Shown piece by piece: positions 34,493 through 42,709 of a stretch of 64,000 nucleotides of DNA. The notes under the pieces were generated by a model, which saw only the letters and a program-made list of their open reading frames with translations, made no database searches and was not told where the DNA came from. The stretch's first letter is position 1. Each line of letters starts with the position of its first letter. Source of the stretch: Planctomycetota bacterium (GTDB taxonomy: Bacteria > Planctomycetota > Planctomycetia > Pirellulales > Pirellulaceae); NCBI GenBank assembly GCA_016872775.1, contig VGZA01000001.1:186001-250000 (forward strand), in the 5' to 3' direction. Position numbers and translations under genes: made by a program.

Positions 34493-35290
34493 TCAATAAC
34501 GGGCGATGTCGCGGGCGGGGCCCTCGGGGGACAGTGAGCGGACGGTTTGCTGGGCCATGACGGTCATCATCCGCAGGTCGCTGCCCACGGCGATGAACTG
34601 CATGCCTTGCGCCGCGCGGCGCAGCGCCCCTTCCGCGTCCATTTCGTGAATTCCGGTCGGCGTTCCGACTTTTTTACCGGCGTCGATCACCTGCTGGATC
34701 GCCCGTTCATGTTCCTCGGGCGTCGGGTCTTTGCCGTCCGGGGAACGCATTTGCGCTCGCAGATCGTTGGGACCGATGAAGATGGCATCGCAGCCGGGCA
34801 GGCGGTAGATCGCTTCCGCGTTGCGGACACCGGCAGGGCTTTCGGTTTGCAGCACGACCAGGATTTCGTCGTTGGCCCGCGCGTAGTAGTCTCCGGCGGT
34901 GGCGGCGAAGTTCATCGAATGCATGCCGCCGCCGACGCTGCGATTGCCGATCGGCGGGTACTTGGCCGCCGCGATCGCGACCCGCGCCTGTTCCACGGTG
35001 TCCACCATCGGCACGACGATCCCCCAGGCTCCGGCGTCCAGCACCCGCTTGATGTAATGGTGGGTTCCTTCCGGCACACGGGCGAGCGGCACGCAGCCGG
35101 CGTCGGCTACGGCGGCAAAAATCATCGCCGCCTGCGACCAGTCAATCGCCGAGTGTTCGATGTCGAGCGTCAACCAGTCAAATCCCAGTCGAGCCAGCAC
35201 GCGGCTCGCATAGAGATCCCCCAGCGTCAGCCAGGTGCCGAACGTGGGCTCGCCCCGCTTCAATTTCACTTTGACCGGATTCTGTTTCAT
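34493..35290 (-). CDS. HpcH/HpaI-family aldolase
   Basis: A 265-residue class II, metal-dependent pyruvate aldolase-like TIM barrel. It shows [62 protein letters not shown] (metal ligand Glu) and [11 protein letters not shown] (metal ligand Asp). The family cleaves 2-keto-3-deoxy aldonates or hydroxyketoacids to pyruvate and an aldehyde. It is transcribed with the UPF0261 gene downstream. The substrate cannot be read from the sequence; sugar-acid catabolism is the likely context because a KDPG-type aldolase lies in the same minus-strand run. Confidence 0.88.
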   Translation of the reverse strand: MKQNPVKVKLKRGEPTFGTWLTLGDLYASRVLARLGFDWLTLDIEHSAIDWSQAAMIFAAVADAGCVPLARVPEGTHHYIKRVLDAGAWGIVVPMVDTVEQARVAIAAAKYPPIGNRSVGGGMHSMNFAATAGDYYARANDEILVVLQTESPAGVRNAEAIYRLPGCDAIFIGPNDLRAQMRSPDGKDPTPEEHERAIQQVIDAGKKVGTPTGIHEMDAEGALRRAAQGMQFIAVGSDLRMMTVMAQQTVRSLSPEGPARDIARY

Positions 35291-35397
35291 CGTCGCTGCA
35301 CCAGATCAAAAATTGCCGTGAGCCGTTCCAGACCGGACACCAGAATAGAGTGCCGGGAAGTCGCCGAATAGTAGGCTCGCCGGCGCCCCACCGCGGC

Positions 35398-36330
35398 TTA
35401 GTTGTCCTCCAGCAGGCTGGACGGAACCTGATCCTGCGCGGCGATGGTCGACATCGCCTTCACATAGTCGGGAGGCGAGGACTTGCGCAGGAAACGCACG
35501 AGGCCGTTCGCCGTCACGATGTGGGCCCCTTCGGAATGGCTGCCGCCGATGCCATCGCTGCGTTGGCTGTTAATATCGAACTTCATCGAGTCGGCGTCGA
35601 GATCTTCGGGTTGGGTCCAGAGCACGCCGCTGGTCTGAGTTTCCACAAACAGGATTGTTGATCCGAGACCATCTTCGATTTCGGACTGGCGCGTGACACG
35701 GTCCGGGCCGGGAAAAGCGGTTTTCTTGCCGACGAGCACCATGTAGGTCGTTTCATTGGCAACGATCGCGTCCGGGTTACCCGGGCAGGCAAAGACCGCG
35801 GGCATGCGTCTGGCGAATTCGAGATTGGCGGGACTGTTCCAAGGCTGCTGAAAATCGTACTGCTGGTAGAGCAGGGATTCCCCGAGTTCCGGCAGGATCA
35901 GCACGCGCCAGCTATGCATGACTTTCCCATCGCCGTCCGTCACGCAGGCCGGGGGATAGGAACCGTATTTCGTATGGTAGCTCTGCAGGGCCCGGGCCAG
36001 TTGCTGTAGATTGCGGTCGCATGTCGTTTGCGCCATTTTGGCCTGGGCCAGATCGAGATAGGGCGTGACCAGCTGTAGGGCCAGCACGAGCATCACAGCG
36101 GCGCCGACGAATCCGGCGGCGATCAGTGCGAGCAGACCGAATTTTGCCGCCGGCTTGGTCGCGGAAGGCGCCGACGCGGCCGCCCGCCGCTGCTTCGTCC
36201 CGTCCGCGTCGGGATTCGGCGGCACGGAAATCTGTTTGCCGCAGGAAAAGCACTGCCCGGAGCGTCCGGCGTATTCGTCGTCGACCAATGTTTGCGCTGC
36301 GCAGTGCGGGCAGACGAAGTTCAATGGCAT
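35398..36330 (-). CDS. DUF1559 protein with N-terminal zinc finger and membrane helix
   Basis: A 310-residue planctomycete-type protein. A CxxC...CxxC finger opens it (FVCPHCAAQ and GQCFSCGKQISVPP), followed by a charged linker and one transmembrane helix. The remainder resembles DUF1559: RNLQQLARALQSYHTKYGSYPPA, SWRVLILPELGESLLYQQYD, WNSPANLEFARRMPAVFACP and GSTILFVETQ. Unlike most DUF1559 proteins it lacks the prepilin-type leader; the zinc finger replaces it. The ATG at 36330 (MPLNFVCPHC) is preferred over an upstream extension. The function is unknown. Confidence 0.82.
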   Translation of the reverse strand: MPLNFVCPHCAAQTLVDDEYAGRSGQCFSCGKQISVPPNPDADGTKQRRAAASAPSATKPAAKFGLLALIAAGFVGAAVMLVLALQLVTPYLDLAQAKMAQTTCDRNLQQLARALQSYHTKYGSYPPACVTDGDGKVMHSWRVLILPELGESLLYQQYDFQQPWNSPANLEFARRMPAVFACPGNPDAIVANETTYMVLVGKKTAFPGPDRVTRQSEIEDGLGSTILFVETQTSGVLWTQPEDLDADSMKFDINSQRSDGIGGSHSEGAHIVTANGLVRFLRKSSPPDYVKAMSTIAAQDQVPSSLLEDN

Positions 36331-36397
36331 GCTAATCCCAGCTTTCTGCAGTGCGTCTTCCCGCGATCGGTTCGCCAAGCCATTGCTCCTGCACAAT

Positions 36398-37060
36398 TCA
36401 TGCGGACGATCCGATCTGTTTTCGAGTTTCCTGTACGATACGCACAAACTGGCTTGCCAGGAATTCGATCCGTTTCAAGTCGCCCGATTCGACCGCTTTG
36501 GGCTCGACGAGCGAGCTGCCGACGCCCAGGGCGCAGGCGCCGGCCTTCAAAAAATCGGCTGCGGTTTCCAACGATACACCGCCGGTGGGAAGCATTGGCA
36601 CCTGGGGTAACGGCCCGCGCAAGGCGCGGAGGTGGGTTGGTCCGAGCACGTCCGAGGGGAAAATCTTGACGATATCGGCGCCCGCCTGCCAGGCCTGCAC
36701 GACCTCGGTGGGGGTCAGTGCGCCGGGCATCACCGCCTTGTCGTAGCGGCGGCACAATTCGATGACCTGCAGGTTCGTGCTGGGTGAAACGATGAACTCG
36801 GCGCCCGCCAGCATGGCGATCCGCGCCGTTTCACTGTCCAGGACCGTGCCCGCGCCGAGCAATACCCGTGACCCCAGTCTGGCCGCCACCTGCTCGAGAA
36901 CCCGAACCGCGCCGGGAACCGTAAACGTCACCTCCATTACGTCCACCCCCCCGGCCAACAAGGCTTCGGCGACGTCCACCAGCAAATCCGGACTCTTCGC
37001 GCGAATCACCGCAACGATCCCCGTACTGGTCACACGGCGCAATTGTTCCCATTTGTTCAT
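36398..37060 (-). CDS. eda: 2-keto-3-deoxy-6-phosphogluconate (KDPG/KHG) aldolase
   Basis: A 220-residue class I aldolase that splits KDPG to pyruvate and glyceraldehyde 3-phosphate, or handles the related KHG. It has the catalytic Glu in DVMEVTFTVPGA, LLGAGTV, FIVSPSTN and the Schiff-base Lys in ADIVKIFPSDVLGP, ending with LPTGGVSLE. No Entner-Doudoroff dehydratase is nearby, so KDPG, KHG or KDPGal all remain possible. It heads the minus-strand run of 33.2-37.1 kb. Confidence 0.9.
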   Translation of the reverse strand: MNKWEQLRRVTSTGIVAVIRAKSPDLLVDVAEALLAGGVDVMEVTFTVPGAVRVLEQVAARLGSRVLLGAGTVLDSETARIAMLAGAEFIVSPSTNLQVIELCRRYDKAVMPGALTPTEVVQAWQAGADIVKIFPSDVLGPTHLRALRGPLPQVPMLPTGGVSLETAADFLKAGACALGVGSSLVEPKAVESGDLKRIEFLASQFVRIVQETRKQIGSSA

Positions 37061-37198
37061 GAAATTCCCCGTAATTATTAATGTCAGAGTCGGGAAGTAG
37101 TTTTTCCCAGGTTACCATCCCGAAATCCGCGCGGCGAGATCCTGGACTTGTCGTGACGGTCCGGCATAGAATTCAGCGAATTCGAGCAAGGTCACGTT

Positions 37199-37534
37199 AT
37201 GATCGAATTCATCAAATCTTCGATTGGGCAATCGGTGATTTGGACTACGGTTTTGGTGGCTCTATCGATCGTCGGGTACTACGTCGTGCTAAAGTTTCGC
37301 GATCGCTCCGAGGACGACCGTCCCGGATCAACCGACATGTACTCGAAGTTCCGAGAAATGCGCGAGCAAGGTGAGATCACCGAGACGGAATTCCGAACAA
37401 TAAAAACGTCGCTTGGCAAAGGTCGCTCGACCGAGGTGGGAACCTCCGTCGGCTCCCCGCCAGGGGACGGGAATCCAGGGTCGGATGAGTCGGGAGAATC
37501 GGATTCCAACGGATCGCCTGAGTTTACCGGTTAA
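37199..37534 (+). CDS. Small membrane protein with SHOCT-like motif
   Basis: A 111-residue protein with one N-terminal transmembrane helix (about residues 12-32). A short SHOCT-like helix pair follows (MYSKFREMREQGEITETEFR), then a Gly/Ser/Asp/Pro-rich, probably disordered tail. The function is unknown; SHOCT segments are thought to mediate oligomerisation. It is transcribed toward clpX, 250 nt away. The start is the ATG at 37199. Confidence 0.7.
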   Translation: MIEFIKSSIGQSVIWTTVLVALSIVGYYVVLKFRDRSEDDRPGSTDMYSKFREMREQGEITETEFRTIKTSLGKGRSTEVGTSVGSPPGDGNPGSDESGESDSNGSPEFTG

Positions 37535-37784
37535 TTGTCGTCGAGCCGCTCCGGCGGATCGGTCGGAACTCGGAGATTGGCCTGGGAGGCCAGCCGAGCC
37601 GAGGACGCGGATTACTGGCAACATTGAACGCTCGATGATCGCGGACAGGGACGCCCTCCAAAGGCCGGCGGATGACGACGAGTCACACCTTCGGCCGAGT
37701 CGAGCCTAACTTGAGCTTGTATCGAATTGTGAACGAGACGCGTCGCAGGCCGTACTCGCATCACAGTGCATAAAAGGAGCGGAT

Positions 37785-39068
37785 ATGTCCGTCGGAAAAG
37801 ACATGGGAGGGGGTCGTCGTGGCGGCAGCACGACGAAGAAGAACGCATTTTGTTCGTTCTGCCGCAAGAGCTATCGCGACGTTGGACCACTGGTCGAGGG
37901 TCCCGGCGACGTTTATATCTGCGGCGAATGCATCGAACTCTGCCAATCGATTCTGGAACAGGAGCAACGCCGGCGCGGCAGCACGAAACAGCTGTTCAAC
38001 AAGATTCCAACGCCTCGGGAAATCGTCGCGCACCTGGATCAGTATGTCATCGGCCAGTCGCCGGCCAAGAAGATTCTGGCGGTGGCGGTCCATAATCACT
38101 ACAAGCGACTGTCGCTCGATTGGGAAGGGTCGAACGTCGAAGTCGAAAAATCCAACATCCTGTTGATCGGACCGACCGGTTCCGGCAAGACGCTGCTCGC
38201 GCGGACGCTCGCCAGGATTCTGAATGTGCCGTTCGCGATCGGCGACGCCACGACACTGACGGAAGCAGGTTACGTCGGCGAGGATGTCGAGAACCTGCTG
38301 TTGAAGCTGCTGCATGCAGCCGATTTCGACATCGAAGCGGCCCAGCGCGGCGTACTCTACATCGACGAAATCGACAAGATCGGCAAAACCAGCCAGAACG
38401 TCTCGATTACGCGCGACGTTTCCGGTGAGGGCGTGCAGCAGGCGCTGCTGAAGATGCTGGAAGGAACGGTCGCTAACGTGCCACCGCAAGGCGGCCGCAA
38501 GCACCCCGAGCAACAGTACATTCAGATGGATACCTCGAATATCCTCTTCATCTGCGGAGGAACGTTCGTCGGTCTGGAAGACATTATTCGCCGGCGCCTG
38601 GGCAAGCGTACGATGGGTTTTGGCCAGCCGACGACCGAGCGGAACGAGTCGGACCTGGGCGAAGCGTTATTACAGGTCACGACCGACGACATCATCGAAT
38701 ACGGCATGATCCCGGAGCTTGTCGGCCGGCTGCCCGTCGCCGCACCGCTGGCTCCCCTCGACCGCGAAGGCCTGATCCGCGTGCTCAGCGAACCCAAGAA
38801 CGCCCTGGTCAAACAGTACCAGGCGCTGTTCGAAATGGAGAACTGCGAGCTTTCCTTTACTCCCACGGCGCTGCATGCGATCGCCGACAAGGCGTTGGCC
38901 CGGGGCGTCGGGGCGCGAGGACTCCGCTCGATCATCGAGGATGTGATGCTCGACATCATGTACGAACTGCCCGACCAGCCGGCAGGCAGCAAGTGGGTGA
39001 TCAACGAGGAGATCATCTCGGGCCAACAGAAGCTGTTCTTCAGCGAGCCTCAATCGAAGAGCGCGTGA
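37785..39068 (+). CDS. clpX: ClpXP protease ATPase subunit ClpX
   Basis: ClpX unfolds tagged proteins and feeds them to ClpP. The 427-residue AAA+ protein has an N-terminal C4 zinc finger (C23, C26, C46, C49), Walker A GPTGSGKT (129-136), Walker [11 protein letters not shown] and the pore loop in [13 protein letters not shown]. The ClpP-binding loop reads MGF in place of IGF ([10 protein letters not shown]). A C-terminal sensor 2 follows in [12 protein letters not shown]. The ATG at 37785 follows AAAAGGAG at ideal spacing. clpP is not adjacent. Confidence 0.95.
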   Translation: MSVGKDMGGGRRGGSTTKKNAFCSFCRKSYRDVGPLVEGPGDVYICGECIELCQSILEQEQRRRGSTKQLFNKIPTPREIVAHLDQYVIGQSPAKKILAVAVHNHYKRLSLDWEGSNVEVEKSNILLIGPTGSGKTLLARTLARILNVPFAIGDATTLTEAGYVGEDVENLLLKLLHAADFDIEAAQRGVLYIDEIDKIGKTSQNVSITRDVSGEGVQQALLKMLEGTVANVPPQGGRKHPEQQYIQMDTSNILFICGGTFVGLEDIIRRRLGKRTMGFGQPTTERNESDLGEALLQVTTDDIIEYGMIPELVGRLPVAAPLAPLDREGLIRVLSEPKNALVKQYQALFEMENCELSFTPTALHAIADKALARGVGARGLRSIIEDVMLDIMYELPDQPAGSKWVINEEIISGQQKLFFSEPQSKSA

Positions 39069-39276
39069 GTCCCGGAAGGTGAACCGGGCGGACAGCCAGT
39101 GCGAACTGGAGACAATCTGCCCACGCGAGTCCGCTGACGTTTCGACATCACGGATGAGAACAACGCGCGCGACATTTTTCATCGAGTCAATTTGAGGCGT
39201 TTTAGATCGCCGTCGATCGGATTCCGGATTCGGCCACGCGTCGCATCGCAGAACTGACTCGGTAAGGCTGCGCACC

Positions 39277-39298
39277 GGCGGGGGTGGAAGCCCCCGCC
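39277..39298. terminator. GC hairpin between convergent clpX and metF
   Basis: GGCGGGGG (39277-39284), loop TGGAAG, CCCCCGCC (39291-39298). It lies 18 nt past the metF stop on the minus strand and about 210 nt past clpX. It could serve as a shared terminator, but it has no T-run and resembles the dispersed GGAAGCCCC hairpins elsewhere. Confidence 0.45.
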
Positions 39299-39315
39299 AC
39301 GACGTTGCGGCCGCG

Positions 39316-40197
39316 CTACGAGGCGCGAGCGATCCCCACGGCATTCAGCACGGCGGCGGTCGCCTGCGATTTGTTGAGCACGTAGAAATGCAGGCCCGGA
39401 ATCCCGCTCCGGACGAGCTGCATCACCTGTCGCGTCGCGAATTCGATGCCCACCTGGAACTGCCAGTCGCTGTCGGCGTTGCGACTTAATTGCTCGACGA
39501 AATCCGTCGGCAGCTTCGCGCCACACAAGGCGGTGATCTTCTGAATCTGCGCCAGGTTGGTCACGGGTAAGATGCCGGGCACGATCGGCGCGCGGATGCC
39601 GATCGCCTGACACCGGTCGCGAAACCGCAGAAAATCGTCGTTGTTATAGAACAGCTGGGTCAGCACCACTTGTCCACCGGCGTCCAGCTTGCGTTTGAGG
39701 TTCTCGAGGTCGGCTTGCGGGCTGGCGGCCTCGCGGTGCGTTTCCGGATAGCCGGCAACGGCGATCCCGAACTGGGGAAACTCCGAGCGGATCAACTGGA
39801 CCAGCTCGTTGGCGTATCGCAATCCGCCCTCGACCGCTTGAAACGCTAGTTCGCCGCGGGGCGGATCGCCGCGTAGCGCCACGACATAATCGACGCCATG
39901 CTGCTCGGCGTCGGCCAGGAACCGCCGCAACTGATCAACGGTCGAACCAACGCAGGTCAAATGGGACGCGATTGGAATCTGGAATTGCTTCTTGACGCGC
40001 CGCACGATTTCCAGTGTCCTGTCCCGAGTCGACCCGCCGGCGCCGTAGGTACAGGTGATGTAGCCGGGCTGGAACCGAACCAGTTCGCGAACGTGGGCCA
40101 GCAATGTCTCGTCGCCGTCGGCCGTTTTCGGAGGAAAGAGCTCAAACGAGATTCCCAGCTTTCCTGCGGAATAGTGGGCGGCGATCGATCGGTTCAT
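39316..40197 (-). CDS. metF: Methylenetetrahydrofolate reductase
   Basis: MetF reduces 5,10-methylene-THF to 5-methyl-THF with FAD and NAD(P)H for methionine synthesis. The 293-residue TIM barrel has ISFELFPPKT (catalytic Glu), ITCTYGAGGSTRDRT, ASHLTCVG, VVALRGDPP, VAGYPETH and TQLFYNNDDFLRFRDRC. PIVPGILPV closes the signature set. The ATG at 40197 (MNRSIAAHYS) is chosen over one 20 codons upstream that lacks family similarity. The next gene upstream ends about 80 nt away. Confidence 0.95.
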   Translation of the reverse strand: MNRSIAAHYSAGKLGISFELFPPKTADGDETLLAHVRELVRFQPGYITCTYGAGGSTRDRTLEIVRRVKKQFQIPIASHLTCVGSTVDQLRRFLADAEQHGVDYVVALRGDPPRGELAFQAVEGGLRYANELVQLIRSEFPQFGIAVAGYPETHREAASPQADLENLKRKLDAGGQVVLTQLFYNNDDFLRFRDRCQAIGIRAPIVPGILPVTNLAQIQKITALCGAKLPTDFVEQLSRNADSDWQFQVGIEFATRQVMQLVRSGIPGLHFYVLNKSQATAAVLNAVGIARAS

Positions 40198-40274
40198 GCT
40201 TGGCTCAGCGTCGACCTGCAAATGAAAGACAGGAATGTGCGTGGGACTTCCGGACAATATTAGCAGCCGGTCGC

Positions 40275-41522
40275 TCAGAGCGACAGAGGCTCACCCGCCA
40301 GCTGCCGCTCGTGCCGCGTCAGTTCGTACATGGCATGCAGGAGCTGGATGTCACATGGCCGCTGGGTAACCTTGCGGCGCAGGAACATGCGCTGCTGCGT
40401 GGCCACCATCACCTCGGGAGTCAATTCGGTGACCTGCCCGAAAAGCCGGGCGTAGTTCACGAAACTGGGGACATTGGTGGTCACGAAACCATAGACCATA
40501 CTGCAGGTACCGATCGTCTTGCCGGTGAAGATTCCGGTATTGATGGCGGTCTTGGCATAGTCACCGATCATGCAGCCGACGAACTGCATCCCGGTCGCAA
40601 CCTGCTCGCCGCGGTACTCCATTTTCACGACGCCGTAGGTGTTTTTCAGGTCACTGTTGCAGGTGCCGGCGCCGAGATTAATCCAGCTGCCGAGGTAGCT
40701 GTGTCCGAGGAATCCGTGGTGCTGCTTGTTGGAATAGGCCTCCACTACCGACGCTTCAACTTCGCCGCCGATTTTCGTCGTGTGGCCCAAGGCCACGCCG
40801 TCCTTGATCGCGGAATGTTCGTTGATACGCGCGTGTTTGCCGAGGTAGGCGGGACCACTGAGGTAGCAGAAAGGGCCCACCATCGCATGTTCGTCCAGCA
40901 GGATCGGTCCCTTCTTGGTATTGGTCACGCAGTGCAGCCCGAAGCTGGCGCCCTCCGCCGCGAACACACCCTCCGCGATCTCGCGGTATACCCCGCGCTC
41001 CAGCCGATACGCCAGGCTCTCCCCGATCGACGTCTGGTTGTACCGGATGATGTCGTGGGGGTAGTCGAACATCGGCGGTGTCGCGTCCAGGTCGCTCAGG
41101 TCGGCGACACGCAGCGACTGCAGCCAGGCCGGAATCCCCTCGCGCGTGATCGGCAGCGGCGATTGACTGCGGATCTCCGGGCTGACCAGGGCGATGACTG
41201 TGTCGGCTCCGTTGCGAACCACACCCGGTCGACCGTCGTTCAGAATTCGCGTAAGCAGCGCGTACGTTTTACGGCTGGGCGCCAGCCTCGCATTCACCAT
41301 CAGCAACGGATCCCGATCGGGGGGCGGCGCGGCGAGTCCGGCAAAATCGCACGCCTGCAGTTCCGTCAGATGGGGGCGAACGACGCCGTGGATCGGCTGC
41401 TGCAGTTCCTGTAGCCAGTCGATCAGTCGAAACCCGCCGCACGTGATCGTATATCCCAATCTGCCGACCGAAACCGGATAAAGACGATCCAGCTTGTCGT
41501 CCTCGAATACTACAATCGCCAT
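40275..41522 (-). CDS. GlmU-like sugar nucleotidyltransferase / acyltransferase
   Basis: A 415-residue protein that resembles the alternative GlmU family seen in planctomycetes and Bacteroidetes. The N-terminal part begins MAIVVFEDDKLDRLYPVS and contains NARLAPSRKTY. The C-terminal part is a left-handed beta-helix: GPILLDEHAMVGPFCYLSG, ARINEHSAIKDGVALGHTTK and HSYLGSWINLGAGTCNSDLK. It probably makes UDP-N-acetylglucosamine for peptidoglycan or another activated sugar. The ATG at 41522 gives the family N-terminus; upstream in-frame sequence does not fit. The nucleotidyltransferase half lacks a clear GxGTRM signature, so activity there is uncertain. Confidence 0.82.
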   Translation of the reverse strand: MAIVVFEDDKLDRLYPVSVGRLGYTITCGGFRLIDWLQELQQPIHGVVRPHLTELQACDFAGLAAPPPDRDPLLMVNARLAPSRKTYALLTRILNDGRPGVVRNGADTVIALVSPEIRSQSPLPITREGIPAWLQSLRVADLSDLDATPPMFDYPHDIIRYNQTSIGESLAYRLERGVYREIAEGVFAAEGASFGLHCVTNTKKGPILLDEHAMVGPFCYLSGPAYLGKHARINEHSAIKDGVALGHTTKIGGEVEASVVEAYSNKQHHGFLGHSYLGSWINLGAGTCNSDLKNTYGVVKMEYRGEQVATGMQFVGCMIGDYAKTAINTGIFTGKTIGTCSMVYGFVTTNVPSFVNYARLFGQVTELTPEVMVATQQRMFLRRKVTQRPCDIQLLHAMYELTRHERQLAGEPLSL

Positions 41523-41778
41523 GATTGCTGAATGGAATCCATCCCTCGGTTGCTCGGGCCGCGACTGATGCGGCAATATCCTGGTTCCGTCCTGGAGTGT
41601 CAAGCCGATTCGAACGGCACAACCGACAACATGGGCAAAGTCGGACCGGAACGCCTCCAAAAAGGCGGGGCGTAACAACTCCCACTGGCACGACGGGCAA
41701 CGCTGCGTCCCGGTCAACAAGTCGTCGGCGACGTGAAAGCAGTCAACCCCTGAGGCCGACGCGCCGGTGCCGCCGGCA

Positions 41779-42234
41779 CTATTTGGGGGCCGGTGAATAG
41801 TCGACCAGGTTCATGTAAACCCTTTCTACCTTGGCCACGATCTTCCCATCTTTTTCCGACTCGTCGCGCACCTTGGCCCACTCGGGGTCCGCGATGAACC
41901 CCTCCCAGGACTTCTTCGCCGCTTCCGCGCTGGCATGCGACACGATGTAGATCAGCGTGTTATCCTTCAACTTTTCATCGGTCGGAACCCAGTACATCTC
42001 GTTTCGCATGCCGTGTTTTTCGAACAGCCGCATGGTGTGGTTCTTGAAACGAGCGTGTAAAGCCGGCAGCCGACCTTCCAGCGTGGTGTAGGTGCGCAGT
42101 TCATAGATGCGCGGCGTGGTCACTTTTTTTTCCTCTCCCGATGTTCGTTCCCATTGCAGGCAGGCCAGCGCGAGGATCGCCCCCGCGGCCACCAGCATGA
42201 ATTGACTTGCGATCGATCGAAGGGCGACCTTCAT
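41779..42234 (-). CDS. Exported NIPSNAP-family protein
   Basis: A 151-residue protein with an N-terminal hydrophobic signal/anchor (MLVAAGAILALACLQW). A single NIPSNAP (dimeric ferredoxin-like) domain follows: RIYELRTYTTLEGRLPALHARF, HTMRLFEKHGMRNEMYW and LIYIVSHASAEAAKKSWEGF. The function of the family is poorly known. The cysteine in ALACLQ could mark a lipoprotein. The ATG at 42234 follows AAGGAG. The small ORF upstream on the same strand ends 38 nt away. Confidence 0.85.
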   Translation of the reverse strand: MKVALRSIASQFMLVAAGAILALACLQWERTSGEEKKVTTPRIYELRTYTTLEGRLPALHARFKNHTMRLFEKHGMRNEMYWVPTDEKLKDNTLIYIVSHASAEAAKKSWEGFIADPEWAKVRDESEKDGKIVAKVERVYMNLVDYSPAPK

Positions 42235-42272
42235 GGTGACTCCTTGGTGTGGTACAGCCAACCCGGCTTGGG

Positions 42273-42512
42273 TCAACTGATCTTGCTGGTGCGAAAACTC
42301 AGGATTGCTTGGGGGGCCGCTTGCCCGGCGAACCGTTCCTGCAACGACTGAATCTGCTGTTCCATCCAGAGGTCGAATTTCGCATACGCCTCCAGATCGA
42401 CCATCAGCCGTCCGCCGTTTTCATTGCGTTCCAAGACCACGTAATATTTTTCCGGCAATGGAGCAGACACGCCAGAAACCTTTCCGCGACCCCCTTGCCG
42501 CCCTCGGGGCAT
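42273..42512 (-). CDS. Small conserved-looking protein of unknown function
   Basis: A 79-residue basic-then-acidic protein with the segment KYYVVLERNENGGRLMVDLE and AYAKFDLWMEQQIQSLQERF. This has the look of a short structured domain and not of random translation. The ATG at 42510-42512 has AGGGA eight bases upstream on its strand. The frame is open further up to 42653, but that part is low-quality. It is followed by the NIPSNAP gene. I cannot name a function. Confidence 0.6.
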   Translation of the reverse strand: MPRGRQGGRGKVSGVSAPLPEKYYVVLERNENGGRLMVDLEAYAKFDLWMEQQIQSLQERFAGQAAPQAILSFRTSKIS

Positions 42513-42709
42513 TCCGAGTATCCCTGCGGCACCGGCTGGCGATTCCGTCCAGCCTTGTTGTTTTTGTTCTGCATTTATTATCGCGATCAGCGCCGGAAAA
42601 TGAAGTGATCTCCGTTTAGATTTCCGGAAATCGCCACTACCGCCCCGGAGCAATCGGTCCTTCTCGCAGATTTCGCCTGCCCGGCGCAGTCCAGGCTGAC
42701 CAGGAGAAA

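Noticed and set aside
39277-39298. Firm Rho-independent terminator for clpX
   Set aside because: Hairpin lacks a T-run and is about 210 nt past the clpX stop; kept only as a low-confidence candidate.
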